From Pectinophora gossypiella (lineage: Eukaryota > Arthropoda > Insecta > Lepidoptera > Gelechiidae), in contig NC_065415.1 of NCBI RefSeq assembly GCF_024362695.1, forward strand, positions 8,411,438-8,475,437: DNA of 64,000 bases, written 5' to 3'. Positions within the stretch are counted from its first letter, which is position 1, and every line of letters starts with the position of its first letter. The translations under genes and the position numbers were made by a program. The notes beneath the pieces are model-generated. The model did not search any database and was not told where the DNA came from. It saw only the letters and a list, made by a program, of their open reading frames with translations. Positions 1-11,162 of this stretch are shown piece by piece.

Positions 1-856
1 AATCTTAATTGCACAAATACCAATTTGCACAAGTCGGTAGATATTCCTACTTTTAGATATAAAGTACTGGCCACGTACTGGCTTTAGCTACACGCAGTTT
101 CGCCCTGTCACTGCATACCAATTTTTATATAAAATAGGGGGCAAACGAGTAGACGGACCGCGTAATGACGCAACACCAAGGAGTCACAAAAGTGCGTTAC
201 CGGCATTTCAGATGGGAGTACGTTCTTTTTTGAGGGTTTGAAGGTCGTATCGGTCGTATTATCAATCAAACGCAGTTATTGTACAGTGTTGCCAGTTGTT
301 TGAAGTTTTAGTGTGTTGCCCAGATTTTCGATCGCTTAACGCCCTGACAATCGCACCGTGTGTCCATAAACGAGGCATTAAGTAACGTTAATGGTATTTG
401 TGTTGATAAGATTGTAGTTATATTGTAGGTATCATCATCTCCTACCTTTACCTTTACCTACCTTTACCTGTACCTTTCTATAAATAAATAAATAAATATC
501 CCTAGCGGTGTCCCTTTTCCACACGGTCCGCTTATCTATAACTTGAAGATTTGACAGGTCCGGTTTTTACAGAAGCCAATGCTTGTCTGTGAGTTTTATG
601 TATGATTAGATAACAATAAAATCTGATAACTTGTAGGTATCATCAATGATCAATACATCAAAATAATTAATATAACAACTAATAATAATTATGTAATATA
701 ATTTGTTGATTTGTTCGCGATTATTCTACCAAAGTAAATTGTATGGGTACTAATTGAATTCAATTAGTATTGAATTAAATGTTATGTTTAATATTGCAAA
801 TAAAATCGTCTATAACTGTTCATATTAATATTACCTCAGTTATTATCGGCTAAACA
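1..856. other. AT-rich non-coding stretch
   Basis: No convincing coding sequence. Around 543-595 there is a short reverse-strand scrap of the SINE-B family (the part reading GACAGGTCCGG and TACAGAAGC on the plus strand). Otherwise I recognise nothing. Confidence 0.5.
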
Positions 857-950
857 GGTTGTGGGGAGTTGCAGTGGTTTTAGGCGGATGATCCAAAGTG
901 TAACTATGTCACATACTGAATAAGATATTCTTAGAATTTGATTTTGAATT
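857..950 (-). repeat. Dispersed repeat, LINE/SINE 3' tail type
   Basis: Reverse-strand copy of a repeat also seen at 22985-23104 and 38376-38490. Shared parts are TTTTAGGCGGATGA, AAGTGTAACTATGT and a run of AATTTGAATTT type. This copy lacks an internal piece between the GGCGGATGA and AAGTGTAAC segments. Confidence 0.55.
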
Positions 951-1364
951 AAGCAAACGAACAGATGAGCTGACGTTTACCAATTCGCAATAAAGCAGTG
1001 TGATAAAGAATGCTCCACACACATTATAGTTTGTTTTCACAAGTGGAATGTACCTCTTTCTTACTCTTTTATGCTGAACTGGGAGTGAAATCCATTAGTG
1101 AATTTGCGCTATCGGAATGCTTATACATAGGTAATTTCGGTGGTGCTTTTTCCATGTAATTATATATATTATATATAATTATGGTGGCCTCAATTTACTC
1201 ATATGGAGCGCTTGTCGTAAACGCCAATAGAGCGATTTTCTTTCTTAATATGATTGACTAGTTCTCATTAATTCGCTTAATTTATAAAAAATATAGGACT
1301 CCATTCACATACATATATAGGATATCAAGACTATTTCCCGTTGTACGTAAAGACCATTCCCTGA
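951..1364. other. Non-coding, nothing recognised
   Basis: AT-rich sequence with a short (TA)-rich palindrome near 1160-1185. No gene or repeat copy was recognised. Confidence 0.4.
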
Positions 1365-1465
1365 CTACAAACCTAACATAACTTTTGCTTCTTCTACCCT
1401 CATCAAAATCTTCATGCATATTCGCCGGTTCAGAGTACTCTTGTCCCGGCCTGTCTTTAAAATAT
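1365..1465 (-). pseudogene. LINE reverse transcriptase C-terminal fragment
   Basis: The reverse strand reads STLNRRICMKILM followed by RVEEAKVM. This aligns with the end of the better-preserved LINE fragment at 14184-14573 (STLNWRACMKRLM, NVEEAREL) and with 63080-63256. It is a short, 5'-truncated relic with no start codon. Confidence 0.5.
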
Positions 1466-2459
1466 CCTAGATTTGATCGTGGTATGTACGCCTACGTCTT
1501 GCTCTCAGAACATGTCTTGCCCTGTTACAACTACTCCTTACCATAAACTCCTTTCAAATTGTCTCTTAATTTAAATCGTGTTTCAATTTTAGAACATAAC
1601 ACAACTTTCTTACATAATAGGACAATATAACATTCACGTAACAGACATATTATAGTAACAAATATTATCGAATTCTAATCAGTACCCTGGTCGATCATTT
1701 ACATGCCAAATAATAGTAATTGTACGTAGCAACTCGGAGTACCTAATTGCTGTTGGTGTAAATCAATTCGCATGAAAGGCTTCCTTTTCATCCCTAGGTC
1801 TTCATTCAATACTCACTTCAAACTATTAGTTAGAGCTGTAACCAAGTAGATAATTCATTATTATTTATAAAGTTGAGATTAATTAACTTGGACGTTTATT
1901 TGTGTATAGTTTAATAGTGTAGATAGACAAGAATTTACACTATTTGAGTACCAATTCCGTTTCTTTTTCTTTATAATTTTAGGTACGCATCTAATATAAT
2001 TTATCTCGAAACGGCTGTCATTGTCTCAAGTAGCTAAGTAGTGCTAAGTAATTCAATTGTTATTAGACTTTTTATTGGATACCGTTTCTCATATTTTGTC
2101 GAATACGTAGATTTATTAATAAGTACGAATAAAATAAAAATAATTTTAAATACATTATTTTTACACTAGTAAAAGGTGATGGGCCCTGGAGAACTCTAAC
2201 TATAACTAACTACTTTACTAATTGCTTAGTTACAACAAACTTACCTGAAAACCTTCTCGTAATCTTTCACAACGTGAAAACTTCACAACATTGGCACATA
2301 CTATGAGCAACCGATTTACGTAAACACGTCACACACATTCACATATTTTCGTTGTCGTCACGATTGCATCCAGTTCGGATATATTTGAGCTTTGATACCA
2401 TGTGGTTTATTTAAATATCGATTCGCGTTAGATTAGGGTAAATGGTCAGATGATGGCAC
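1466..2459. other. Non-coding, nothing recognised
   Basis: AT-rich, many stops in all frames, no recognised repeat copy. Confidence 0.4.
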
Positions 2460-2590
2460 CGTCGGGTATCTGACTCGTGACGGGTAGCGCACGGCCGCGC
2501 GCGCGGGCCGCGTCAGGCTGGCTGCCCCGCGCCCGGCGCAACACCCTCACCGCGCATGCCTGCCGACACCCTAGCTACCCCCGCCGAGAC
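2460..2590. other. Short GC/CpG-rich island
   Basis: About 130 bp stand out from the AT-rich surroundings, with a GGCCGCGCGCGCGGGCC core. A frame is open through it but gives a low-complexity Arg/Ala-rich peptide that resembles no family I know. It could be a promoter or first exon of an unseen gene, or a repeat fragment. Confidence 0.3.
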
Positions 2591-3954
2591 ACATACACTG
2601 AATTCTCATGGCATATGATTCAGTTATTTATTTATTTATCGTTACTTAAAATAAACTACCAAAACATCTGCCTTATTCATTTTTGTTTCAGTTAACACCG
2701 ACGTAAATTTTTCAGAAATAATTCGATAGAGTAGATCACATAAATACACCAGTAATCAACATTATGCTGACAAATTTTCAGAATATGCCCTAATAAAAAT
2801 AGTCAGTCATGTTAAACTTGTATCTTAGTCATCATTCAAAGACGTATCTAGGCTAATAAGTAGCATGGAAAAGTTTGAGTATTTTTTTAAAGCATAACTG
2901 TGTAAAATAGGCTAAGGTGTACTTGCTGAAAGCAAGAAAGTCTATATCAGAGTACTTACACCACAAAACATTCGCTAACGAAATAAACATTTTAATAAGG
3001 AGTTATGTTGTGCGCTTAGTTTTATATGTGGAAAATGTAAAATTGCAATATTGTGTTTTAGATTAATTGATTCATACCTAGCATAGAATTAGAATATATA
3101 CCTAGATTTGTATTAGCTTGCACTAGAAATAATAGTAAACGCAAAAAATAAATGGAGCTAGTAAAGTCTCTTATCGGCTGGGAGGCTTTCAGAGCGCCGC
3201 GTCGCTGGCCGCGTGCGTTGAACTCGCGACGAGGATTCGCGTCGTCAACGCAAATTGTCTTTTCATTATTCACGCGGCGATTATTTCGTCCTTTGACATT
3301 CCACAATACAAGTTTGTGCATAAAAATGAGCGGTCGCAATAGTCGCAACCCTGATCAAAGCTTTCTATTTACTTTTTTTTTCAGTCCGAAAGAACGTAAA
3401 GAATGTCCGTTTCACGTTTCTATTCGCTTAAAGGCTTGCGTGTTACTTTTGAATTCTCTGTGTAACTTTGAGAGGATTTATCTACGTAATAATAAATTTA
3501 TCTAAGTATATGTATCTAGATAAACCAACTATACATAAGCGATGCTTTATTTGACTTTTGTGTAAGGATTTAAAAACTTAGGTACTTTACCAAATCTATT
3601 TCGGTATTTATAGTGATTGACACTTCTTTGGACCATCCCCTCAGGGCGACCAGAGGCACCCTGCCCTGGCGTTTCCGCCAGTAATCATTACCGCCGCGCA
3701 TTTTCTTTATTTTATAATTATTTCATGTCAGTGTGTATAAACTCTTAGATAACATTTGCTCTACTTTATGGTTTGTTTCACCAGAACCTTAACAATTATC
3801 TTTTGTCTATGCGCCTGTGCGCAGCCATAATATTTTGTCTGTGCTCTATGTCTCTCTCTGTGGTGTTGTTATTATTGTATCGGATGCGTGTGCGCGAATT
3901 TATTATTAAATAAATAGTGTCTCTCAGATTGGACTTTAACTAATGCACCCAAAT
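2591..3954. other. Non-coding, with two GC-rich patches
   Basis: A second GC-rich patch lies at about 3175-3245, with open frames on both strands but no recognisable protein. Around 3630-3700 a segment has the look of a LINE 3' end (GGGCGACCAGAGGCACCC, then CCGCCGCGC). No gene is supported. Confidence 0.35.
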
Positions 3955-4045
3955 AGACTAAATCTTTCTATTTGACTTTTATTGAAATTGCTCACTTTTT
4001 ATACTTATGCGCAAATGTCAAATCGGAATATTGCTTTTTATGGTG
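3955..4045. repeat. Partial hairpin-element copy
   Basis: Diverged half of the ~155 bp hairpin family also found at 5630, 13535 and 47930. It keeps TTATGCGCAAATGTCAAAT and ATATTGCTTTTT. Confidence 0.4.
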
Positions 4046-4049
4046 AATA

Positions 4050-5225
4050 GGCCAATTTCCAACTAGACAAATCAACTACTTTTTGTAAACGTCACAACAC
4101 GAAATTACTATGGAATTTAATTCAAATTTTAATATTGGTCTCATGATAACGGCATTGTACTAAATACTGACAAAACTAAATTATTAATTATTCATTCACC
4201 TTATTCTAGATTACCGGATAACGTTTGTTGTAACTTAGTTACTCATAGTTTCACTTGTCTTCATAGTAATAATAATATTTGTGACTGTAAACCTATCGAA
4301 AGAGTACCATTTGTGACCTATTTGGGTATGAGAGTGGACGAGCATTTTGCTTGGACCTACCACATAGATTATATATGTAATAAGTTAAGAATACTACTTG
4401 ATAAATTCTATCATCTCAGATTTAAAGTTCCTACTAATATACTAAAATGTATGTATATGGCTTTGGTTGACTCCATAGTGTCCTATGGGCTGGATTGCTA
4501 TGGTTTAACCTTTAAGTCACATATAAATAAAATAGAATCACTTCAAATAAGATTTCTCAAATTACTAGTCAGTAGGAAAACAAAAAATAAGTGTAATGGA
4601 AATTATACAACACTATTTAAGATTTGTAATGTACTTCCTGTTAGTCTAAAGCACACCTATTTATTAATATTAAATAACCATAGCAATCCAGACCATAGAG
4701 AACTTGTTGACCATGGCCAATGTACGCGGACGATGTCGACGGGTAGGTATGTTGTACCACGTGTCAACAACTACTTCGGTGACAGAACACTCCGTAAACG
4801 CATACCGTATCTGTACAACATGCTGCCGGTCGGCATACGTCAGGAGTGCAATATAAATAAATTTAGAAAATCTTTATTTAAACATCTCATGCAAAAGATC
4901 TCTTAGCTATAAGTTAACTTTAAGTATCTTAAACATTAAGCGAACTCCACTCCCACAGACAAACCGAGGAATTGGTTTTGTGGGGTTTTTATTGTACTAA
5001 TATTTTCTGTATTTCTTATGAAAAATAAACATTTTTAAAATTTTTACAATTACAATTGTACGATTGAAGCACACTGTGACGTCATAGGATATCGTGACAA
5101 AATGTCGGACTTATTATTACGTTTTTTTTGGTTAAAATTCATAAATTAGTTGAATAGAAAGTTAGTTTTTGATCTGTCTATATTTAGCAATCAGAATTTT
5201 ATAATTTATTTTGAACATAGTACCA
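4050..5225 (+). mobile_element. ~250 bp MITE split by a LINE fragment
   Basis: The left half (about 4050-4118: TTTCCAACTAG, GAAATTACTATGGAATTT) and right half (about 5070-5225: TGTGACGTCATAGG, AATGTCGGACTTATTA, ATTTAGCAATCAGAATTTTA) correspond in order to one uninterrupted element at 22275-22520 (reverse) and 59258-59509 (forward). The ~950 bp between the halves is the LINE fragment at 4133-4906 and its tail. The MITE was therefore present before the LINE inserted. Exact junctions and target duplication are unclear. Confidence 0.6.
4133..4906 (+). pseudogene. Non-LTR retrotransposon RT, C-terminal fragment
   Basis: One open frame runs from just after an in-frame TAA at 4130 to TAG at 4904. 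It starts inside the reverse transcriptase domain (LNTDKTKLLIIHS, the stretch after the YADD box in LINEs). It continues through VTYLGMRVDEHFAW and the thumb and connection region typical of LINE proteins (NYFGDRTLRKRIPYLYNMLP, then KFRKSLFKHLM) to the natural C-terminus. The catalytic YADD part, the endonuclease and ORF1 are missing, so it cannot be autonomous. An AATAAA-like tail follows at 5020-5035. The clade is not certain; it reads like a jockey- or CR1-type element. Confidence 0.75.
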
Positions 5226-5629
5226 GACCCAACTGTAGCTATTTTAGCCCTCCTGATCTTATATGTCTAAAGGTTAGGTAATAAAGCTCTTTTTACACAA
5301 ATTTGCGTCTTTTTACTGCCGGGAATATTCCCAATATGGTAAAATTCCCGGGAACAGCATATCACTATAATATTTACGCCTTGGATCTTTTATAATGCAA
5401 GTTTTTGAATACTATTGTTGGCTTTATTATTATGAAATTCATAATATTTTAATGTTGCGAAATACGAACCGTGATGGGCGGGATACCGAGAGGTGTTTAC
5501 GATTTTTTTTATAGCTTTTATCGATTATTTTTTTGGACTTACGTCTAATTATTTTAAAATATTGATTGATTCTAAAATAAGTAGAGTATACTTACTAAAT
5601 TATGTTTATAAACCATTCAGTTACTGAAG

Positions 5630-5783
5630 ACCAGGGGGTTAAAAAGGCTAGATCGAAGCAATTCAGGAATATTGCAATTTGACATTTGCGCATATAAAAG
5701 CAAGTGCGCAATGCAAAGAAATATCAATAGCTATATTGCTTTTTTAGATGAATTGCTTTGATGTGGCGTTTTTAACCCTCCAG
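5630..5783. mobile_element. Hairpin MITE, ~155 bp
   Basis: Nearly the whole element is an imperfect inverted repeat. The left arm reads GGGGGTTAAAAAGGC then GATCGAAGCAATTC. The right arm reads TAGATGAATTGCTTTGAT then GTTTTTAACCCTCC. Sister copies lie at 13535-13697 and 47930-48086, the latter inside the second receptor gene. Confidence 0.7.
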
Positions 5784-5862
5784 TACTTGCTGGTTTCCAG
5801 CCGAAGGTCATTTTTCAAGAACCAACACACAATAGCCATGTAGGTATGTCTCGTCCATTGAT

Positions 5863-6150
5863 ATACAGGGTGTTAGTGACATCGTAACGAATACTGAGGG
5901 GGATGATTCAGACCATGATTCTGAGTTAATATCAAGTGGAATTTTCCGTCACAAAATTATAGTTTTTTTTTTACTTGTTATATATTTGATATTAACTCAG
6001 CATAATGAGCTAATTCATGTTTTTTTTTTTAAATTATTTTCAATTTTATACTTTTGCGATGGAAAATTCCACTTCATATCAACTCAAAATCATGGTCTTA
6101 ATCATCCCACAAAGTTTTCGCTACTATAATATGTCACTAACACCCTGTAT
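5863..6150. mobile_element. TIR MITE, ~288 bp, CAGGGTGTTAGTGAC ends
   Basis: The outer 18 bases at each end are perfect inverted repeats (ATACAGGGTGTTAGTGAC), and inverted similarity continues inward (GATGATTCAGACCATGATT, AAGTGGAATTTTCC). The ends fit a TA target duplication, as in Tc1/mariner-derived MITEs; that assignment is inference. There is no transposase. Related copies are at 19470-19672 and 29779-30112. Confidence 0.75.
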
Positions 6151-6744
6151 AATATCATTGGTCTCGTATTACAAGTTACTTGTAAAATTAGTACAATATT
6201 CCCTTTAATCACTTATCCTTTGTTCGGATGGTTTGAACACAATATTCGCTTATTGGGGTGTAGTGTAGAACACTGAAAATTTAGTATACGAGAACATCGT
6301 GCTAATCATTACGGTCGATTTACGCCGTATTGATAATCCGAAACCTCGTCTCTGTTTCATGTTAGTAGTAATTATTGGATAATTTCGAGTCATCACGTGC
6401 TTTGCACACACAAAAATAATGGACAGAATATCGACTCAGCTTGTATTGCTGGGGGTTTGGGAAATAAATGCCCACAAAAGTGATTATATGCCCTAAGTTA
6501 TAGAGAGGAGGCATCAATTTCAAGAGGTAGGTTTTGAGAATAGAAAGATAAAAATATGATAAATGATAATTTGTGTAGACAGCCTTATTTTTCCAAATGG
6601 GTGGTAAATAAAATTGAGTTCTTTTTTGTCCCCCGGTCTATTATATGGTTGTTCTGTAACATAATATGCGACACGCTAACTGGCGTATGGAGTGTACTCT
6701 TCCATGACGTTTAAGATCAATGACATTTTGAAGTCACTTGCTAC
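6151..6744. other. Non-coding, nothing recognised
   Basis: No gene or repeat copy recognised. Confidence 0.4.
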
Positions 6745-6827
6745 TCGCCCGGCCAAGTATTGAATGCTCCTATCAAGTAGTGAACGCCATTTCTGGCAAA
6801 TCTACGATAAGTCACGTAAAAAAAACT
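6745..6827 (-). repeat. Short dispersed repeat (TTGACGTGACTTATTGTAG family)
   Basis: Reverse copy, recognised from GCCCGGCCAAGTA, GGCAAATCTACGATAAGTCACGT and the A-run that follows. It is one of about eleven copies in the window. The consensus is a T-run, GACGTGACTTATTGTAG, ATTTGCCGCAAATGGC, then TTAACTACTTGGCCGGACAA. Confidence 0.6.
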
Positions 6828-8524
6828 CGCTATTCGGAATATCTACCATTTTGATACGGCTGCCATATTTGATCTCTTCACAAAAGCTACCTTTTTCACA
6901 ATTTGCTTGCAATTCAATTTCAGACCCTCTTCACATATACCTTTACGTTATTTTCCTTAAAAGTAACTAAGACACTTCCTTGTCCATTGTACCGTTTGTT
7001 TGTCAACGTTCAAAGAAGATATATTCGTTGGACCGTCGAAATCAAATTGGCATATTTATAGAAGCCAAACACTGAGTAAATTCTCAGTAAAGAAGATGAA
7101 TTTGTTATATACGTATTTCAAGGTGGATGACATGTCATTATTCTTTGAAAGAGAGTCCTGCCATTGCATTGTGACGAAAGGATTGAATCGAAGTGGGTTA
7201 TTTTCGCAAACGACGGAGAAGTCAAAATACTTTCAATGAGGTTTCTTTTTTGCACGCACATATATATAACTTAATATTGGTCAAATAACACATAAATAAA
7301 TACCTACTCACGCCGGGTTTGAAAATATCAAATCCTGACTTTATTTTCATAGCAATTGAAAAGAGAATTTATATACTTCGCCATAAAGTGTTCTGATATC
7401 CGATGGAGTTTGATAAAATGCGATCGACACAAGTTTCTGGGCGTCATTTCCATGTTGGCCACCGGCCAATAGGATCCCATGGAATACACGCAAGACGTAT
7501 TATAAACTTCCAAACTTTATTCACTCGTGCACTGCGCTAGAACGCACTATTGCACTAAAAGTTGGCCGTAATAAATTGATGAAATAACTTTGTGAACTCA
7601 TTCGTCATCGATCTGTGAGTGATGCCAATTTTAGTTTGACTTCTCATTCACGGTTATGTTTTTTCAATGATAATACTAATATTTATCATCTCTTTTTTCT
7701 TTGAATATTAAGATTATTTATCGATTAAATATTCAGAATATAATGTTTTGGATTAATTGAGGATGAGCTATTTATGTTATGTTATTACTTACCACAGCTG
7801 CTTTAGAAAAAGTGCCGACATAGTTTGATTGTTAATTTTCATAACGTTAAATATGTATTTTAGGTCTCTATATATCTATGGCTCCTGATATATATGAATA
7901 AATAAATCAATAATACAAAGGTATTTTTTTAAATGTAAGTACAGCTTTTGTTCAAATTAAAAATAAATTAATTGTTTATTTTTATTTCATACTTTTTAGC
8001 AGAGAGCAATGTAGCACTAGATATAATCTAGACTACAATCTAGACATGCTTTATATTTGCGTACTTGCACAAGCATTTACAAAAAGGTTTTGTAAGTATG
8101 TGGATTTAAATAAAGGAATTTACGTACCACGCAAGGGCATCCATTTGAAAAGATGTAGCAACTGAAACTCTTTGTTCTCGCTTTGAAACACTGTCACTGC
8201 CTCGTTAGCGAGAAACAAAACTCCATTCCACGGACTTTGTACTTGCACCGAAGTTGCTACTTTCAACTTTAGAGAGAAAATAGAATATAAATTCAAGTTA
8301 AATAATGCTTACGCTCGTTCTACTTCATTTCAGCTGCAGTGTTTCATCGTCGTATAATATGTATAAGTAGGTAACATAATATGTTATGTTATTAGCCTTT
8401 TTGCAAAGTTACAAAGTTAATTATTATTTTTTTGTTAATGACGGTTGACGATAATTGAAACCTTAATAGTTCGTGATCACGCCATTATTCGACAATTCGT
8501 AGACTAAACCTGATCTAACATTTA
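6828..8524. other. Non-coding, nothing recognised
   Basis: Several short open frames are present, none resembling a known protein. Codon use and frequent stops look like intergenic DNA. Confidence 0.4.
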
Positions 8525-8632
8525 CTTAGAGCCTACCCAAGATACTAGAGTTACGCGCGTAGGCATCTGGACGGTTCAATGTAGCTCTAGCATCTTGGGT
8601 ACGCGGTACGCTGGACAGGCTCTAAGGCTATA
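8525..8632. repeat. Inverted repeat / hairpin, ~105 bp
   Basis: The left arm TTAGAGCCTACCCAAGATAC and right arm CATCTTGGGTACGCG...AGGCTCTAAG are imperfect inverted repeats around a ~45 bp loop. It could fold as a hairpin, and may be a small MITE. Confidence 0.5.
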
Positions 8633-8784
8633 GTTATTTTTTTAGACTTTGCAAATTGTACTTTTTCAATTGAATATATTAATTTATCCGTGAAATAGGT
8701 CTTTTACCAAGGAATTCGACTTTGAGTTTGAATTCATGTTTGGATCATAATAATTATAATGGGGTCTGGAAAATTGACTCGTCG

Positions 8785-9080
8785 GTCTAACAGAAAGCTT
8801 GGTATGGTGTGGGTACACAGTTCATCTTGCGACGGATGTACGATAAGGTGCAAAAGTCCAATTACTTTCTTGCAAAGTAATAAATTAACTGGTTGCACTT
8901 AGGACCTCCTAGCTACATGTCGTTTCTGTAATAGACTAAAAACATCATTATTTCACTACTGTTTACAAATAATTCGCTAGGCTCAGTAACTGCACTTTTG
9001 CTCTTTGATTGTACTTCTGAATTCCCCAATTGTTATATAAGTTGTGAGCTTATGTGATGTTAAAGGAACATTTCTTTTTT
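8785..9080 (+). repeat. Dispersed repeat D, two pieces
   Basis: 8785-8850 carries GGTCTAACAGAAAGCTTGG and a TGCGACGGATGTAC part. About 9015-9075 carries the downstream part (CCCCAATTGTTATATAAG, TTATGTGATGTTAAAGGAAC). The same order is contiguous at 10230-10345. Reverse copies lie at 48600-48672 and 54998-55130. Confidence 0.5.
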
Positions 9081-9564
9081 CTTTAATACATGGGACTTAC
9101 ACACAACTGGCCAGGGGCGGGTGTATAATATTATAAAATAAATTTATTGTTGATGTGATGTTATGTTATATAATTTATATAATCTTATCTACAGATTGTA
9201 AGTATACTTTGGTTGCACCCTAATCTCTTTTACCTTTACCTCATAAACCAATTTCCCTTGAGAAACAATACCAAATAATTATTTAAATTAAGTACGTCGT
9301 TAAATTTATATCGATGGAAGAAGGTAAACACGAATTTGTATTTTTAATTAAAATCGGGAGTGATTATTTACATTAGTAAGCGAGCCGTTTAATAATTTTT
9401 AATTTAGTTATCAATTTACTATTGGAAACAAGGTATAATTAGAAATAAATTATTTCTGTATTTGCAAATGTCGGAAGTTCAATACTTGTTGATTGTTTTA
9501 TTTGAAACATTCCACGAACATTCAATTAAGTCCAGAATTTGCGAAAGGTACCCAATAAAAACAT

Positions 9565-9640
9565 CTTTTTTGACGTGGCATATTGTATATTTTCCGCAAA
9601 TGGCATTAACTATTTGGCCGGACAAATGGGGAATGCCGAA
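9565..9640 (+). repeat. Short dispersed repeat (TTGACGTGACTTATTGTAG family)
   Basis: Forward copy with TTTTTTGACGTGGCATATTG and CCGCAAATGGCATTAACTA, ending at GGACAAATGGGGAATGCCG. Confidence 0.65.
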
Positions 9641-10229
9641 ATCATCTAGATCTGTCGTTTTGATACATATAGTTAGAACTCACAGCCCACAGAACAAATA
9701 GTCGTGATATCGCAAAGCTTGCCGTGAATTTGCATGTGAAGGCAAGAGGGCTTTCAAAGTCTGACATCATCTCTCTAGCGTTATTCCGTTTCCAGGTTGT
9801 CCGCTCCCCTAACTTGAGAACTTTACAATTTTTTTTACAGAACCAAACGTTCCAATCCGCAAGGGGAAATCCAGCCCAATACAGGTTCGATACCATACGA
9901 TGATTTCCTTCTCGCTCGTTTCTCGCAACGCATTTCGTCGTCATAAAACGTAGGCGGCACCTTTTATGAACTCGCAAATGCTTATTTGCATTCTTCTAAG
10001 CAACGTTTCCTTCTTGTGATGATTTTTGTTAAGGTCGCAACTTTCGCGTCTGGCGTGATAAGTAATTGGAGAAATCAGCCTTGGTTATTATTATTTTTTG
10101 TCCACTTTTCCGCGTAAAGGAACATAACTAACTCCCCGGGCTTGCACCAATGAGTTATCAATTTTAAGTGCAGCTTTCACTAAGTTAGTTGGCTTGATCA
10201 TTATAGACGGCGATACGACTACCTATCAC
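9641..10229. other. Non-coding, nothing recognised
   Basis: A reverse-strand frame is open over 9642-9977, but the peptide has no recognisable domain. No other signal. Confidence 0.4.
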
Positions 10230-10345
10230 GTTATCTAACAGAAACCTCGGTATGGTGTGTACATAGTTGATCTTGCGATGGATGTACCTCTGATTTCCCC
10301 AATTGCTAATGGTCGTGTGCTTATGTGATGTTAAAGGAACATTTC
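10230..10345 (+). repeat. Dispersed repeat D
   Basis: Most complete forward copy: ATCTAACAGAAACCTCGG, then TTGCGATGGATGTAC, then CCCCAATTGC, then TTATGTGATGTTAAAGGAAC. Confidence 0.55.
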
Positions 10346-10764
10346 GTCATCCTTCCTTTCCTTTTTAAATATAACGGAATCATCATCAATGTAAGGAAAA
10401 CTGATAAAACTTAACATGAACGATGTTTCCAGTGACTTTTATCTGTTGGAGCGGCGCCAGCGCGGGATTGTGTTCAAGTTGTCACGTAGTTTACTGCCCG
10501 AACGGTGTCATTGAAAACTCCCATAGTCCCACCAGTTCCACTAAACCCCGCTCTGCATGCTCCCGAGCTCTTTACAGCCGGAAGACTTAAGACTGAACGT
10601 CTGTAATCGATTCTAACAGAGATTTGTGGGAAATGGAAAAGTTAACAGTGGAAAATATAAATACAATCTTATAGTGCGGAAGTGCCCTAAAGTTGCCAAT
10701 TAATCAAAATTCTTCCAAATCGTACGCGTTGTCAGAATTTGAAGTTTATTCTTCGGTTGTTAAG

Positions 10765-10835
10765 AAAGGCCTGTGCCCAGCACTAGGATGTATATAGGCT
10801 GTTTATGTTATTTATTTATTTTTTATTTTTTAGTC
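10765..10835 (+). repeat. LINE 3' tail
   Basis: Contains GCCTGTGCCCAGCACTAGG and GTATATAGGCTGTTTATG before a T/A-rich tail. This looks like the 3' end common to one LINE family (CCCAGCAGTGGGACGTATA type). A further piece occurs at about 58782-58815. Confidence 0.45.
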
Positions 10836-10994
10836 ATAAATTCCTCTTCATTTTCCTTTTATAAAACTAAATAAGTATCTTCACTTTTTAAATTGAACAC
10901 AGCGAAATTTAAACAAGATTAATAATTGAAATGTTTTTATATACTTTTCTCAGAAAATACAAAATTATTCTAACGGTAGTTAGTAAGATTTTTT

Positions 10995-11162
10995 ACCCAC
11001 ATTCCCGAGATATGTATTTTTATAACCTGGATTGGGCTGGTTTTCCCTTCGCGGGTTGGAAGGTCAGACAGGCTTTCGCTTCTGTAAAAAACCGGACCTG
11101 ACAAAATCTTCGGGTTAGGTATGCGGACCCTGTGAAAAACGAGATAATGCTATGAGATGAGT
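10995..11162 (+). mobile_element. SINE-B, 3' part
   Basis: 5'-truncated copy of the tRNA-derived SINE seen more fully at 55953-56274 and 51672-51994. It keeps CCCACATTCCCGAGA, TTCCCTTCGCGGGTTGGAAG, GTCAGACAGGC and TTCGCTTCTGTAAAAAACCG. Confidence 0.7.

Noticed and set aside
3152..3505. 117-codon open frame overlapping a reverse frame
   Set aside because: Open frames on both strands come from GC-rich text. There is no motif and no homologue I can name.
9642..9977. 111-codon reverse frame
   Set aside because: No recognisable domain, no upstream signals, and it overlaps no conserved context.
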